Shown here: in pieces, positions 35,479 to 46,800 of the stretch
How the letters are laid out: every line of letters begins with the position of its first letter
How positions within the stretch are numbered: position 1 is the stretch's first letter
Assembly: GCF_028389875.1 (NCBI RefSeq)
Contig: NW_026907676.1
Coordinates: forward strand, 10,001 to 74,000
Origin: Rhea pennata
Lineage: Eukaryota > Chordata > Aves > Rheiformes > Rheidae
DNA length: 64,000 nt
Reading direction: 5' to 3'
Position numbers and translations under genes: made by a program
Notes under the pieces: generated by a model
Told to the model about the DNA's origin: nothing
The model's input: only the letters and a program-made list of their open reading frames with translations
The model's database searches: none

Positions 35479-36599
35479 GCTTTAGGCTAGCTTAAACAAG
35501 TCTGGCTTTAAAGCATGTTTCAAATGCTGAATTTTCTGTTTTCATGGGGTAAGATTCAACAGAGGTTAGCAGCAAAGTGAAATACTATGAAATCTGATGG
35601 CCCTGGACACAATCCATGCAAGTTGGTATCCTTTACATTTGAGAACTAATGCCATTCTACATTCTGTGCTAGAAAGTTGTTAGAAAGACACTGAGTACAT
35701 CATCATCATCTCTGTAAATGCTTTGGCCTTCTTCAGATCAAACCAAATATTGTCTTATTTTGCCTGTTTTGAAAGGGAATGACTGTTGCACTGATAATTC
35801 AAATCCAGTTTCTCCCCTCTCACATTAGGCTGTTGTTCCCAGAGTTCTTCAAGTTTTTAGATAATATGTGTCCCTGGGAATGCTGACGGGGGCATAGTCC
35901 ACTTCTTCCACTTTGCCTTCACAGCACTGGTAGAGTTTAAGCCATGCACTGAGTCCTGCCTTAGTTTTCTTTCTAACGCTCCAGTACTGTTGATTCTCTC
36001 TGGGGAAAAGGTATCAGGTGTGCCAGGCAAAATGCACTACATAACCGCATGTACCTGGCTATACTCAAGCTAGCTCTCCAAAGGGACCACCGCAGCTTGA
36101 AAGAGTGCCTCTGACAAGATTGTTTCCTTGTTAACTGTGCTAGAGGAAAAAGTCCCAGTCCTGTCAAAATTGTTCTCCATGGGTTTCTCCTGGATGTCAG
36201 CCACTGGATGTTCCATTTCAGGACCCAGGGCAGAGCACAGGGTGTGGGTGGCAGCTGAAAGCCTCAAGCCAGTGAGCCTTTAGGCAGAAGGAGCTCAGTC
36301 CCCACCTCTGTACTTCACTGGACTGGAGATGGGGGTTAATTAAGAGCTTGTTGGGGGATACTATTGCATTATAAGCAAAGAATTTCTAGATTACTGTCAC
36401 AGTAGAAGAAAATAGTATGTATACTAGTAGTATCCCCCAAATAGTCTTTGATATCAGTAGAGAGAGGCAACTGCTATGCCTCTAATCTAATAAAACTTAC
36501 TATTGAACAGATCTCAGAAATGGTGCCTCAGAATAAGGCACCTGACTGCCCTGCCAGGGTGTGCAGTCGGAGGGGCCACAGGAGCAGGCCGAGCAGATC
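35479..36599. other. Spacer DNA, nothing recognised
   Basis: No gene or repeat family is recognised between the exon-like segment and the tRNA-like segments. Confidence 0.4.
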
Positions 36600-36668
36600 C
36601 TGGGTGAGGATTTGACCACAGATCCTCATCCAGGCATCAGGCCTCCCCCTACACCACTCAGCCCACCA
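36600..36668 (-). repeat. tRNA-like segment, possible SINE head
   Basis: On the minus strand GCTGAGTGGTGTAGGGGGAG resembles a pol III A box and GTGGTCAAATCCTC a B box, about 40 bp apart, as in tRNA-derived SINEs. No anticodon identity can be assigned. Confidence 0.35.
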
Positions 36669-36811
36669 TCACCCAGTAGTGGGCAAAGGGCAGCATCCCC
36701 TTCCCTAGGGCTGGTGATGTGGCTGGGCTAAGAGACATTCTGATTCCCACATCACCAGGGACTGTCATGATGCCACAGTTGCTGCAGGACAGCCCTGGAG
36801 GGGAGCGGGGG

Positions 36812-36886
36812 GGTGTCCCTATGGTGCAGCAGGGCAGTGCGTTCATCTGCTAAGTGAAAAGTTCGTGTTTCAAGTCCACCCAGAGA
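36812..36886 (+). repeat. tRNA-like segment, opposite orientation
   Basis: TATGGTGCAGCAGGGCAGTG is A-box-like, CATCTGCTAAGTG occupies the anticodon-loop position and GTGTTTCAAGTCC resembles a B box. It faces away from the tRNA-like segment about 150 bp to its left. It is followed at some distance by a CR1 3' end in the opposite orientation, so it is not a head-plus-tail SINE like the one at 10,721. Confidence 0.35.
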
Positions 36887-36941
36887 CAGTAGGCCCTTGG
36901 TGGGATGTCTGGGGAATTGTGATGCCCATCACCCTGGGTTT

Positions 36942-37080
36942 CACAGAATCAGTAAGATTGGAAGGGATCTCTGGAGATCATCTAGTCCAACCCCACTGCT
37001 CAAGCAGGGTCACCTAGAGCATATTAGACAGCATTGCATCTAGGCAGGATTTGAATATCTCCAGAGAAGTGGACTCTAGA
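36942..37080 (-). mobile_element. CR1 3' end at inner edge of the right arm, antisense
   Basis: TCACAGAATCAGTAAGATTG through CATCTAGTCCAACC and TTTGAATATCTCCAGAGAAG is an antisense CR1 3' terminus of about 140 bp. It stops at CTCTAGAGATAAG, about 15 bp before the right arm begins. Confidence 0.9.
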
Positions 37081-37099
37081 GATAAGTATACATTGACGT

Positions 37100-38410
37100 T
37101 ATAAGTTTGGGAAGAGGAAGGAAGGACAGAGGTGTAGTTGTTGGACAGCAGTCATTATGCCAAGGTCAGGGTAGAGCCTCAAGAGAACGTGTCTGTGAAT
37201 GTCTGCAGTTGGGTGAGTGTTTCTGCCAGAAGCCTACTTTTTCTACTGGGTTTCCAGAAGGCAAGGTTTCAACTTGGGAAGCCAGAGAAAGCACAGGATT
37301 GAGTTGTTGTGGGCCTAGAACAGGCACATCTGGGCCTGCCTAGAGCACCAGGAGAACTTGCCTGTGAGTCTTTGTTGGTGGGTGAGGTCTGGGGGCAGAA
37401 TCGCATTTGGGCAGGCAAATTGCTAGAAGGCTTTATGTCAGTCTAGGAAGAGAGAGGAAGCCTTGAGGTTCTGATGCTTTGGGGTTGGAATAGTCCTGCC
37501 ACGGCCAGGGTAGGAACTCAAGAAAACTTGGCTGTGAGGCCTTTGTAGATAGTCAAGTATATATGCCAGTATCACGTTTGGTCTGAGAATCTCCCTGTAG
37601 GCCAAGTATTTATTTGGGGAAGAGAGAGGAAAGGATGAGGTGGAGCTCTCCTGGGACTGGAGTAGGTGTGCCACAGCCAGGTTAGGCACCCAGAAGAACT
37701 TGCCAGAGAGCACTTGTTGGCATATGAGCCAGTTTTCCAGCAATGAATTTGGGCTTCCTCACTACCAGAAGGCAAGGAGTCAGTGTGTGAAGAGAGCAGA
37801 AGTGCAGTGGTGCAGTTGCAATAGGTCCAGAACGGGCATGCCATTGCCGTGGCAGGGATGGAAGGGAATTTGGCTGCAACACCTTTGTCAGTGGGTGAGC
37901 ATTCCTGAGTGAGATGAATCTTGACCTATGCACAATGTCAATTTGAGGAGTGAGAGAAAGCAAAGAGGAGCAGTTGCTGAGGGACTGGGATAGCACAGCA
38001 AGGCCAGGGTGGGGGCTGCCATGAACCTGACTGCAAGATGTTTGTTGGTGAGTGCCAGTATTGCATTTGTGTTGCTAACCTGCCAGCAGGCATGATGTCT
38101 ATTTGGGATGAGAGAAGTGCAGAGTTCCATTAGTAGGGCTGGACTAGGTATGCCAGGGCCAGGGTAAGGACCTAAGTCAACTTTGCTTTTCAGTGTGGAG
38201 GTCCAAGATAACTTTTCTGCAAGCCTACATTGTTGGCTGAGTGTTGTTGTCGGAAGTACATTTGTGCTTTTAATCTGGCAGAAGGTAAAATGTCAGCTTG
38301 GGAAGAGAGAGGAAGCACAGATGCAGTTGTGGAGCTGCAGTAAGCAGGTCAGGGCCTGTGTGGGGGCCCAACAAAACTTGTTTTCAAGCACTTACTGGTG
38401 AGTGGACTGT
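37100..38410. repeat. ~170-bp satellite array upstream of SPACA6 (right copy)
   Basis: Eight diverged units, judged by the recurrence of an AAGAACTTG-like word near 37,175, 37,343, 37,518, 37,688, 37,860, 38,020, 38,201 and 38,366. Several units end in TTGGTGGGTGAG-like sequence. It lies between the spacer and the SPACA6 start at 38,693. Confidence 0.8.
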
Positions 38411-38692
38411 TTGACCTGAATCACTTTTGGGCTGCAAATCTGCTGGTAGGCCCGTGTCAGTTTCTGAAGAGAGGAAATGCAGGTGTAGATTATATGTTGG
38501 GGTGGAAGAAGCAACACCCCTCACCCCAGGATACTGAGGTATCCAGGTGCCCCTGATCCCCCTGCCACAGTGGACCCAGGCATCTCAGCATTGCCTCAGA
38601 ATGCCATTGTTTCTCAGGGATCCAAGCAAGCCCCGCCTTGGAACCCTAGTGGTCCCTGTGATGCGGGTGTCCAGGTGCTGTGGAAAGGGGCC

Positions 38693-41600
38693 ATGGGGTG
38701 GCAAAGGGTGCCTCTTATGCTGGCACTGGTCCTCTGGATCCCCAGGGACCTAGGTATCCGGGTGGAGGAGCCTGGGTGGTGGCGGTGGGTAGTCTTGGCC
38801 CCCTGGATCCCTGGGGTGCTCCCCTGCCTGCTCTGCTTTGGTCCTCCCCTGCAGCGGGCCCAACTCTGCCGTGATGTAACTGGTGCCCCCCCTGGAGCTC
38901 CCCAACACCAGCGCTGCCTTGAAGCCCTCGTCCAGGCTGCTGCACCCCTTGCTTCTGTTATTGTGGGTGCGTAGTGAGACCTAGGGACCCCCATCCTGAT
39001 GGCAAGCCCTGCCATGCCCATGGACCACCATCCTGCCCAGGACCCCCACCCCAACTGCGTACCCATGACCTTGAATGGGACTCTTACTCTGAACAGCACT
39101 CCCTAGCCCTCTAGGGACTCCCACCCCAACCAGGGACCCTACACAGCCAGGGACTCCCACCCTGACCAGGCATCTCCTGACACTACCTATAACTGGGCAC
39201 CTAGGGCCCTCTCTCCAGAATGGGGATCTCAGCTGCCCCACTCAGACCAGGACCTCAAGGACCTGGTCCTACCATTGGCCTACCTAATCTGGGCACTACC
39301 ACGCCCAGATCCCCTTGTCCTAACTTACACCTGCAGGGACCTGAGCAGGGATCCTTTTATCTTGCCTAGGACCTCTTCTCCAACACTGACCTTGACCCCA
39401 GGGATCCCCAGGGACCCCAAATCTGACTGAGACTTTGAGGACCCTCCAACCCTCCTGCCCGGGGACTCTGAGGGCCTACTGGGACCCACACACATCCTGA
39501 CTAGGAGCTCAGGGACCCCTGGGGATCCTCAACCCTCTCCATGACCTCTAAACCCTGATCGGGACATCAAGAATCCCCCAGCCCTTACTGAAATGTGCTA
39601 AGCCTGCCAATATACTAGTCCAAGTGCCTTTGTGCTGGTCCCAGGGTCAGGGCATCGTGAGGCTCTTCAGGAAATTGTAATTGATGCCCTACGCTTGCTG
39701 GAGGTTCAGGGGGGCATGGGTAAGCAGGGGACATGGAGCATGATGGGTGACACGCATGGGGGTGGGAGGCATGGGACATGGGACATAGGACAAACATGGG
39801 GAATGGGACATGGAGGCCTTGAATGGATGTCTGGGGAGTCCATTGGGGATTTGGGGGCTGAAAAGGAGTATTTGGAAGCTCCTGGGGGTTGTGCCTGTGG
39901 AGTTTTATGGAGTCTGGTGGCTTTGAATGCGGTATTTGGGGATAGATGGCACTCCAGAGTGGGTGCACAAGGTCCAGGTGATTTGTGTGGGGGGTCTATA
40001 GGATCAGAGAGATGTGTGAGAATTCGTGGGGGAGCCTGGTTTCACTTTTGTACCTTGGACCCTCTCAGAACCCTTCGAGGTATCTCTGCAGAAGGCTGTT
40101 AATGGAATCTGGGTGAAGCTGAGACAGCTGGAGGAAGGTACAGCACCAGTAGGGATGCCCACCTGGGACCCTCACCCTGGAGCTTCTCACTCCAGAGACC
40201 CCCATGCCCTCCATCCCCAGGATGGACAAGGATTGGGCCCTGGCAGTGCATCACAGAAATGTGAAACCTCAGTGACTCCTCAAACTAATGTTGATTCTCT
40301 CCTCCCACACCAGCTCCAGCCTGTGTCCCACCCTGTGGTGAGCACCCATCCCTCCATCATCTGTTCCCCTGTCCTATAGTATGCCCCTTGTGTTCCCAGG
40401 ACTGCCAAACCTCTCCCTCTCAGGGTACCAGCTGGCTGCCCGCGTCTTCCAGTGCGCAACCTGCCGTCTTGTGGACTGTCAGTTCCCCTTGGACTGCCCG
40501 GGTAAGGAGGCCACAGGTGACTCAGGCATCCAGGCAAGGTTGGGACAAGTGCCATCTCAAAGCTGGGCATACACATGTGCATATACACAACCGCCTGTGA
40601 GTGCACAAGCATGTGTGAGCACTCATCTGCTTATGCCCCTAGTACAGGATGTGTGGACTCGTGAGGGTGAAGCTGTCATGCTGCACTGTGTCGTGCCCTT
40701 TGCTACCCCCCTAGACCTGCCCATCACCTGGATGTTCGCCAAGGATGTGAGTTGCATATGCACATGCAAAGAGTGTCTGAGTATGCATTAGAGGACTGTG
40801 CAGCAAGGCCTTCATATGTTTGTGTACTTGTTTGTGTAGTTGACATGAGAACTTATGCTATAAGTAGTGCAAGTGTGAGCACGCACAGGCCTTTAGCAAG
40901 TGCGCACCCACGTGAAGGGTGCATGCAAGCAGGAGGCAGGTCACTCGTGTTTGCACAGATCTGACTTGTGTGCACACATGTAGGACATGACTGTGCATGC
41001 ACATTTATGTGCAGGGGGCACAAGGAGCGTGTGTAGGGCACATTTGTGCAGGTACATATGTGAGCAAAGGACATGACTATGCAATCACATGCCTGGGCCA
41101 GGCTATGCTGATGTGTCCTCCCGTGCCCCAGCTGCGCACACAGGACCTGACACTATTTGAAGAGCTGCAGGGGGGCATGGAAGGACCCCCCACCCTTGTC
41201 CTCCAGGACCCCCCTCTGGGAACCATCGCCTGCAGCCTGGGAGCCCACGCTAAGACCCTGGCCCGCAAGTACTTCTTCCTCAATGGTGCGCCCAAGCTCC
41301 TGGGTCTGCTAGGGACAGTGTGTGTGGGGGGAGGGGGTGGAGTGTGGAGCGAAGCCCTTAGAGTGGAGATGGAGGAATGTATGTGGGGGTGTACGAGCAG
41401 GTTGCCAGGTCACTTGAGTCCATGGTGAGGAGGTACAATGGAGCAAGGACTCCCCAGTGCCTGTGCGGTATATGGGTGGAAGAGGGACACCTGGGTCCTT
41501 ATGGAAATAGTGTGGTTTGTGGAGTGGAGCAGGAGCCCCAGGACACCTGGGTCCCTGGGGGGGGGGGGGGGGACAGGCTATGCCGCCCTGCCCAGGCACC

Positions 41601-42439
41601 TGGGCCCTTGCAGTGTCAGGAGGCACCATGGAGGCAGAACGGGGACTCCAGGCCCAGTTCAGGGCTGTGCTGCGCTGGCCTGACGGCAGGACACCCTCAC
41701 ACCCTAGAATGCTGCTTGGGCTGGGGCTGGCACTCAGCTCGATGGGGTTCATTCTGCTACTGGTGTGAGTCTCCCTAACCTGGGACCCCCAAATCCTCAG
41801 GAACACTGAGCCCCTGGGACCCAGGCATCTGGGGGCCTCCACAGAACCACCTTGGGGGGTGGACCTGGATTTCCTTAACCTCTCTGGACCTCCAGCCCTT
41901 CAGGATTCCCTACAAAATCCCAAGGGGACCCAGGGGCCCAGGGATGCCATAGACACTTGGGACCTCCCAACACCCCTGGGATCCCGATGCTCCCCAAGCT
42001 CATATTGAGACTCCCTCACTTGCACTCAGAACGATCATAGATCACCTCTCCTCCCCCTTGAACCACTCAATAGCTCTCTGGGACCCACCACCTTTCCTTA
42101 CTGCCCGCAGAACCCCCTCACTGTCCCTTTGACACTCTTTGCGACCTTCCAATTGCCCCCAGTTTACCCAGTTGTCCCAACAACTCCTGGACACCGTACT
42201 ACTCTCCGGGACTTCCCAGTTGCCCATAGATCCTTCAGTTGCCCCTCAAGCCCATTTGGGGACCCAACCAGTTGCCTTCAGACCCCTTAGTTTCCTTCTG
42301 GCTGCCAGGAGAATCCAGAGTATCCTTCCCCCCTCCCTCCCATGGATGGTGAGATGGGGGTCTTCTTCCTCCTGCTCCTCTTTCTTGAATCTTCTTTCTT
42401 TCCCCCAGGGCCACCTGGCAATGGCTCCGGACCCCTTGA
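38693..42439 (+). CDS. SPACA6: SPACA6, sperm acrosome membrane-associated protein 6 (right copy)
   Basis: Exons: 38,693-38,966; 39,645-39,719; 40,069-40,137; 40,314-40,337 (a 24-nt microexon); 40,424-40,501; 40,643-40,746; 41,132-41,285; 41,614-41,764; 42,409-42,439. All introns are GT-AG, phases agree, and the total is 960 nt, 319 residues plus stop (human about 324). Features: hydrophobic leader of about 44 residues; first CXXC (CLLC, 45-48); four-helix-type region; ACVPPCG (about 141-148); second CXXC (CATC, 158-161) and FPLDCP; an Ig-like domain with cysteines 189 and 242; RTQDLTLFEEL and ARKYFFLN as in human; transmembrane helix about 292-311; tail WQWLRTP. This is the paired-CXXC-plus-Ig layout of the IZUMO-like sperm fusion proteins. 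The last exon rests on phase and resemblance to the human tail. The long leader leaves the start codon open to revision. Confidence 0.92.
41557..41572. repeat. Homopolymer G tract in SPACA6 intron 7 (right copy)
   Basis: Sixteen G, one more than the mirror tract. Confidence 0.85.
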
Positions 42440-42779
42440 AAGACTCCCAGACCCAGTGATCACCTCGCATCCCACAGAGTGGGCCACTAGGGTCCCCTGG
42501 GGGAGCCCAGAAACCCGACTTCATCCTAAGGGAATTTGACACATGGATCCATTCTTGGGGAACAAAATTCCTGTAATTTCTCCTCTTGTGCTGGGGGGAG
42601 GGCGTTAACTTGGACAATTAAGTCCTTCCCCCAACTTGCTCGGATGGGGCAGAGGGGAACTTGGTTTGGTTTTTGTTACAAATTATAATTTTTCATCTCT
42701 TATCATGGAAGGAGGGACTATTGGGTGAGATGGGAGGCTCAGCCCCACAGGGGACCTAGGAGATGGGGGAGCCATGTGC

Positions 42780-43190
42780 TGGGAGTCCCTGCCCTGCTCT
42801 GCCCTGCAGGAGCTGCCTGGGTCCGTGCCCTGGCAAAGCCCTGGAGTCCTCACCTCAGAAGAGCCACATACTGCATCTATGCACCACACACAGAGCCATG
42901 TGCTGAGTGCCTGTCCCTGGTGAGCAGTACGCTAGTTTGCGGTCTCCAGGAGTGCTGTGTCAGGGTTCCTGCCCTGCCCTGGGGAAGCTGTGTGTTGGGG
43001 CCCTGCCCTGCGAAGGCCATGTGACAGGTCCCTGCCCTGTCCCAAGGGAGCTGTGTTTCAGGTCCATACCCTCCCTAGGGAGGTCATGGGCAGGAGAGCC
43101 CCAAGAGGGCTCCCTAAGTTGGGGCTCACCCCCAGCACTGTGAGTTCCCTGCCCTCTGTCATGTTCCCAGAAAGGGACATTGGGCTACAA
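42780..43190. repeat. GC-rich minisatellite with extra 51-bp unit (right copy)
   Basis: Degenerate units contain CCTGCCCTG and GGGAAGCTGTG-like words downstream of SPACA6. The 51 bp at 42,954-43,004 are absent from the left arm and look like one repeat unit. Confidence 0.7.
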
Positions 43191-43844
43191 GTGCTGGCAG
43201 CAGGGAACAGCACTGCCATGTCCCCTGGAGGGAAGTTTGAAGGAAGGAAGGAATAAAGGAGAGGGCTGTGACAGCTCTCCCTCAGACGCTCAGGAAGGGA
43301 GAACTGTGGCTGGTTAGGCTTTTATTACGCCATAGTCATGGAGATAATCTACCCTGGGGAAGGAGCAGAGAGTTTTCCGTCCTTCCTTGAGAAATGTTTA
43401 CATAGGTACCATCAGGGAATTTAAGGCAAATCCACAAGGTCTGTCCCCATATGGTACCAAAACCTCTACAGGATATTAAGTCTTTACTTACTTTTCTTCA
43501 CTAAAATCTCTCTACTAGGGAATACTTGTGCAAAGGCACATATATATGTGTATGTATATATATGTATATATGCACTCAAAATTTAGCAGCATGGTTGCAG
43601 AGTGTGCAGTAGGTACAGGAACTGCAATTCTAAATTCATTTGATAATGAATACACAACTGAACTACATGCACAAAACTAAACTAAGTAAGCCAGGATGAA
43701 TTTTGAACCACATACAAAGTAAATCAGTCACAAATCTTGGATTATTACCCGATACAGTGAAAATGATAACCACCAGAGATAACCAAATATGATATATGGT
43801 GAAAAAACTACCAAAAACAAACAAATAAAAAATTAAATGAATAA

Positions 43845-46800
43845 ATCACAGAATTGCAGAATCAGTAAGGTTGGAAGGGATCTCTGGAGAGCATTTAGTC
43901 CAACCACCCTGCTCAAGTAGGGTCACCTACAGCATATTAGACAGCATTGCATCCAGGCAGGATTTGAATATCTCCAGAGAAGGAGACTCCACAATCTCTC
44001 TGGGCAACCTGTCCCAGGGCTCTGTCACTCTCACAGTGAAGAAATTCCTCTTCACATTCAGGCGGAACTTCCCGTGATTCAGTTTTTGCCTATTGCCTCT
44101 TGTCCTCTCACAAGGCACTACTGAAAAGAGTTTGTCCCTGCCCCCTTGACACCCTCTCTTCAGGTATTTGTAGACATTGATAAGATCCCCCCTCAGTCTT
44201 CTCTTCCCCAGGCTAAACAGGCCCAGCTCTTGTGGCCGTTCTTCACAGGGCAGATGCTCCAGCCCTCTGATCACCCTCGTAGCCCTATGCTGGACTCTCT
44301 CCAGTAGCTCAATGTCTCTCTCGTACTAAGGAGCCCAGAACTGGACACAGTACTCAAGATGAAGCCTCGCCAGGGCTGAGTAGAGGGGCAGGATCACCTC
44401 CCTCCACCTGCCAGCAACACTCTTCCTAATGCACCCTAGGAGATCATCGGCCTTCTTGGCCACAAGGGCACATTGCCGGCTCATGGTCAACACGTCATCC
44501 ACCACAACTCCCAGGTCCTTCTCTGCAGGGCTGCTTTCCAGCAGGTCAGCCCCCAGCTTGTACTGGTGCACTGGTACATGTGGTTATTTTTCCCTCGGTG
44601 CAGGACTCTGCACTTGCCCTGGTTGCACGTCAGGAGGTTCCTCTCCGCCCAGCTCTCCAGCCTGTCCAGGTCTCCCTGAATGGCAGCACAGCCCTCAGGT
44701 GCATCAGCCACTCCTCCCAGCTTGTTATCATCAGCAAACATGCTGAGAAGGCACTCTGGCCCTTCCTGCAGGTCATTGATGAATAAGTGGAACAGGATGG
44801 GAGCCAGTACTGAGCCCTGGGGGACTCCACTAGACACAGGCCTCCAACTGCACTCCGCACCACTGATGACAACCCCCTGAGCTCTACCTTTCAGCCGGTT
44901 CTCAATCCACCTCACAGTCCACTCGTCTAACCCACACGTCCTGAGCTTGCCTAGGAGGATGTTGTGAGAGACAGCGTCGAAAGTCTTGCTGAAGTCAAGG
45001 TGCACAACGTCCACTGCTCTCCCCTCATCTACCCAGCCAGTCGTGCAATCATAGAAGGCTATCAGGTCGGTTAAGCAGGAGTTCCCCTTGGTGAATCCGT
45101 GCTGGCTGCTCCTGATCCCCTTCTTTTCCTCCTTAGGCCTGGAGATGACATCTCGAATGAGCTGTCCCATGACCTTTCCAGGGATGGAGGTGAGGTTGAC
45201 CGGCCTATAGATGCCTGTGTCCTCCTTCTTGCCCTTTCTGAAGACTGGAGGGACACTGGCTGGAGGCACTCTGTCCCACTGCTCTCCCCTCATCTACCCA
45301 GCCAGTCGTGCAATCATAGAAGGCTATCATGTTGGTTGAGCAGGATTTCCCCTTGGTGAATCCATGCTGACTACTCTGGGTCACCCCATTCTCCTCTGTA
45401 TGTTTGGAGATGACATCCAGAATGAGCTGTTCCATCACCTATCCAGGGAGGGAGGTGAGGCTGACTGGCCAGTAGTTTCCTAGGTCCTCCTCCTTTCCCT
45501 TTTTGGAGAAAGGAGTGACACTGGCTTTCTTCCAGTCCTCAGGCACCTCTCCAGTTCTCCACGACCTTTCAAAGATGATGGAGAGCGGCCTGGCAACAAC
45601 AGCTGCCAGCTCCTTCAGTACTCGTGGGTGCATTCCACCAGGGCCCATCCATTTGTGGACGTCAAGTTTGCTTAGAAGATCTCTAACCCGATCCTCCTCA
45701 ACCAAAGGAAAGTCTTCCTTTCTCCAGACTTTCTCCCTTGTCTCCAGGCTCAGGGATTCTTGACGGTTGCCCTTAGCAGTGAAGACTGAAACAAAGAAGG
45801 CATTCAGTAACTCTGCCTTCTCCGCATCCTTCATCGCCTGGGCCCCCACCCTGTTCAGTAGTGGGCCCACATTTTCCACAGTCTTCCTCTTGCTGCTGAT
45901 GTATTTAAAGAAGCCCTTCTTGTTGTCCTTGACACCCCTTGACAGATTTAATTCCAAACAGGCCTTGCATCTTTGCATACAGAATCATAGAATCACAGAA
46001 TGGGTTAGGTTGGAAGGGACCTCTGGAGATCATCTAGTCCAATCCCCCTGCTCAAGCAGGGTCACCTAGAGCATGTTAGACAGGGTTGCATCCAGGCGGG
46101 CTTTGAATATCTCCAGAGAAGGAGATTCTTATGACAACATTCTTCTAATCCTTCCAAGCAGCCTGTCCCTTCTTCCACATTCTGTGTACTTTCCTCTTCT
46201 CTTGGAGTTTGCCCAGTGGTTCTTTGCTCATCCATACAGGTCTCCTGCCCCCTTTGCTAGACTTCTTTCTACCTGGGATGTACTGCTCTTGAGCTTGGAG
46301 GAGGTGATGCTTTAATACTAGCCAGCTCTCCTGGACCTCCCTTCCTGCTTGGGCCTTAATCCTGGGATTTCTCCAGGTAAGTCCCTGAAGAGGCCAAAGT
46401 CTGCTCTCCTGAAGTCCAGGGTTGCAGTCCTGCTTATTGCCTGGCTTCTTCCACGCAGGATCCTGAACTCCACCATCTCATGGTCACTGCCCCCCGGCCT
46501 TCACATCTCTAACCAGTTCTTCTTTGTTGGTTAGGATAAGGCCCAGCAGGACACCCTTCCTCGTAGGCTCCTCCACTATCTGTGTCAAGAAGTTATCATC
46601 AGTGCACTGCAGGAGCCTCCTGGACTGTTTGTGCCTAGCTGTGTTGTCTTTCCAGCAGATATCAGGGTGGTTGAAGTCTCCCATGAGAACCAGGGCCTGC
46701 GATCCTAAGGCTACTTCCAGCTGCCTGTAGAAGGCCTCATCGACTTCCTCTTCCTGATCAGGTGGCCTGTAGTAGACACCCACAACAGTGTCACCCATGC

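Larger units (their letters stand above)
34823..37094. other. Single-copy palindrome spacer
   Basis: About 2.27 kb with no mirror image, lying between the two arms. It contains an old CR1 piece, an exon-like open segment, two tRNA-like segments in opposite orientation and a CR1 3' end. A unique spacer argues against a simple fold-back sequencing chimera. Confidence 0.9.

Noticed and set aside
29632-42620. Long open frames across the SPACA6 region read as single-exon genes
   Set aside because: They run through introns on both strands of GC-rich DNA, and only the spliced exons match a known protein.
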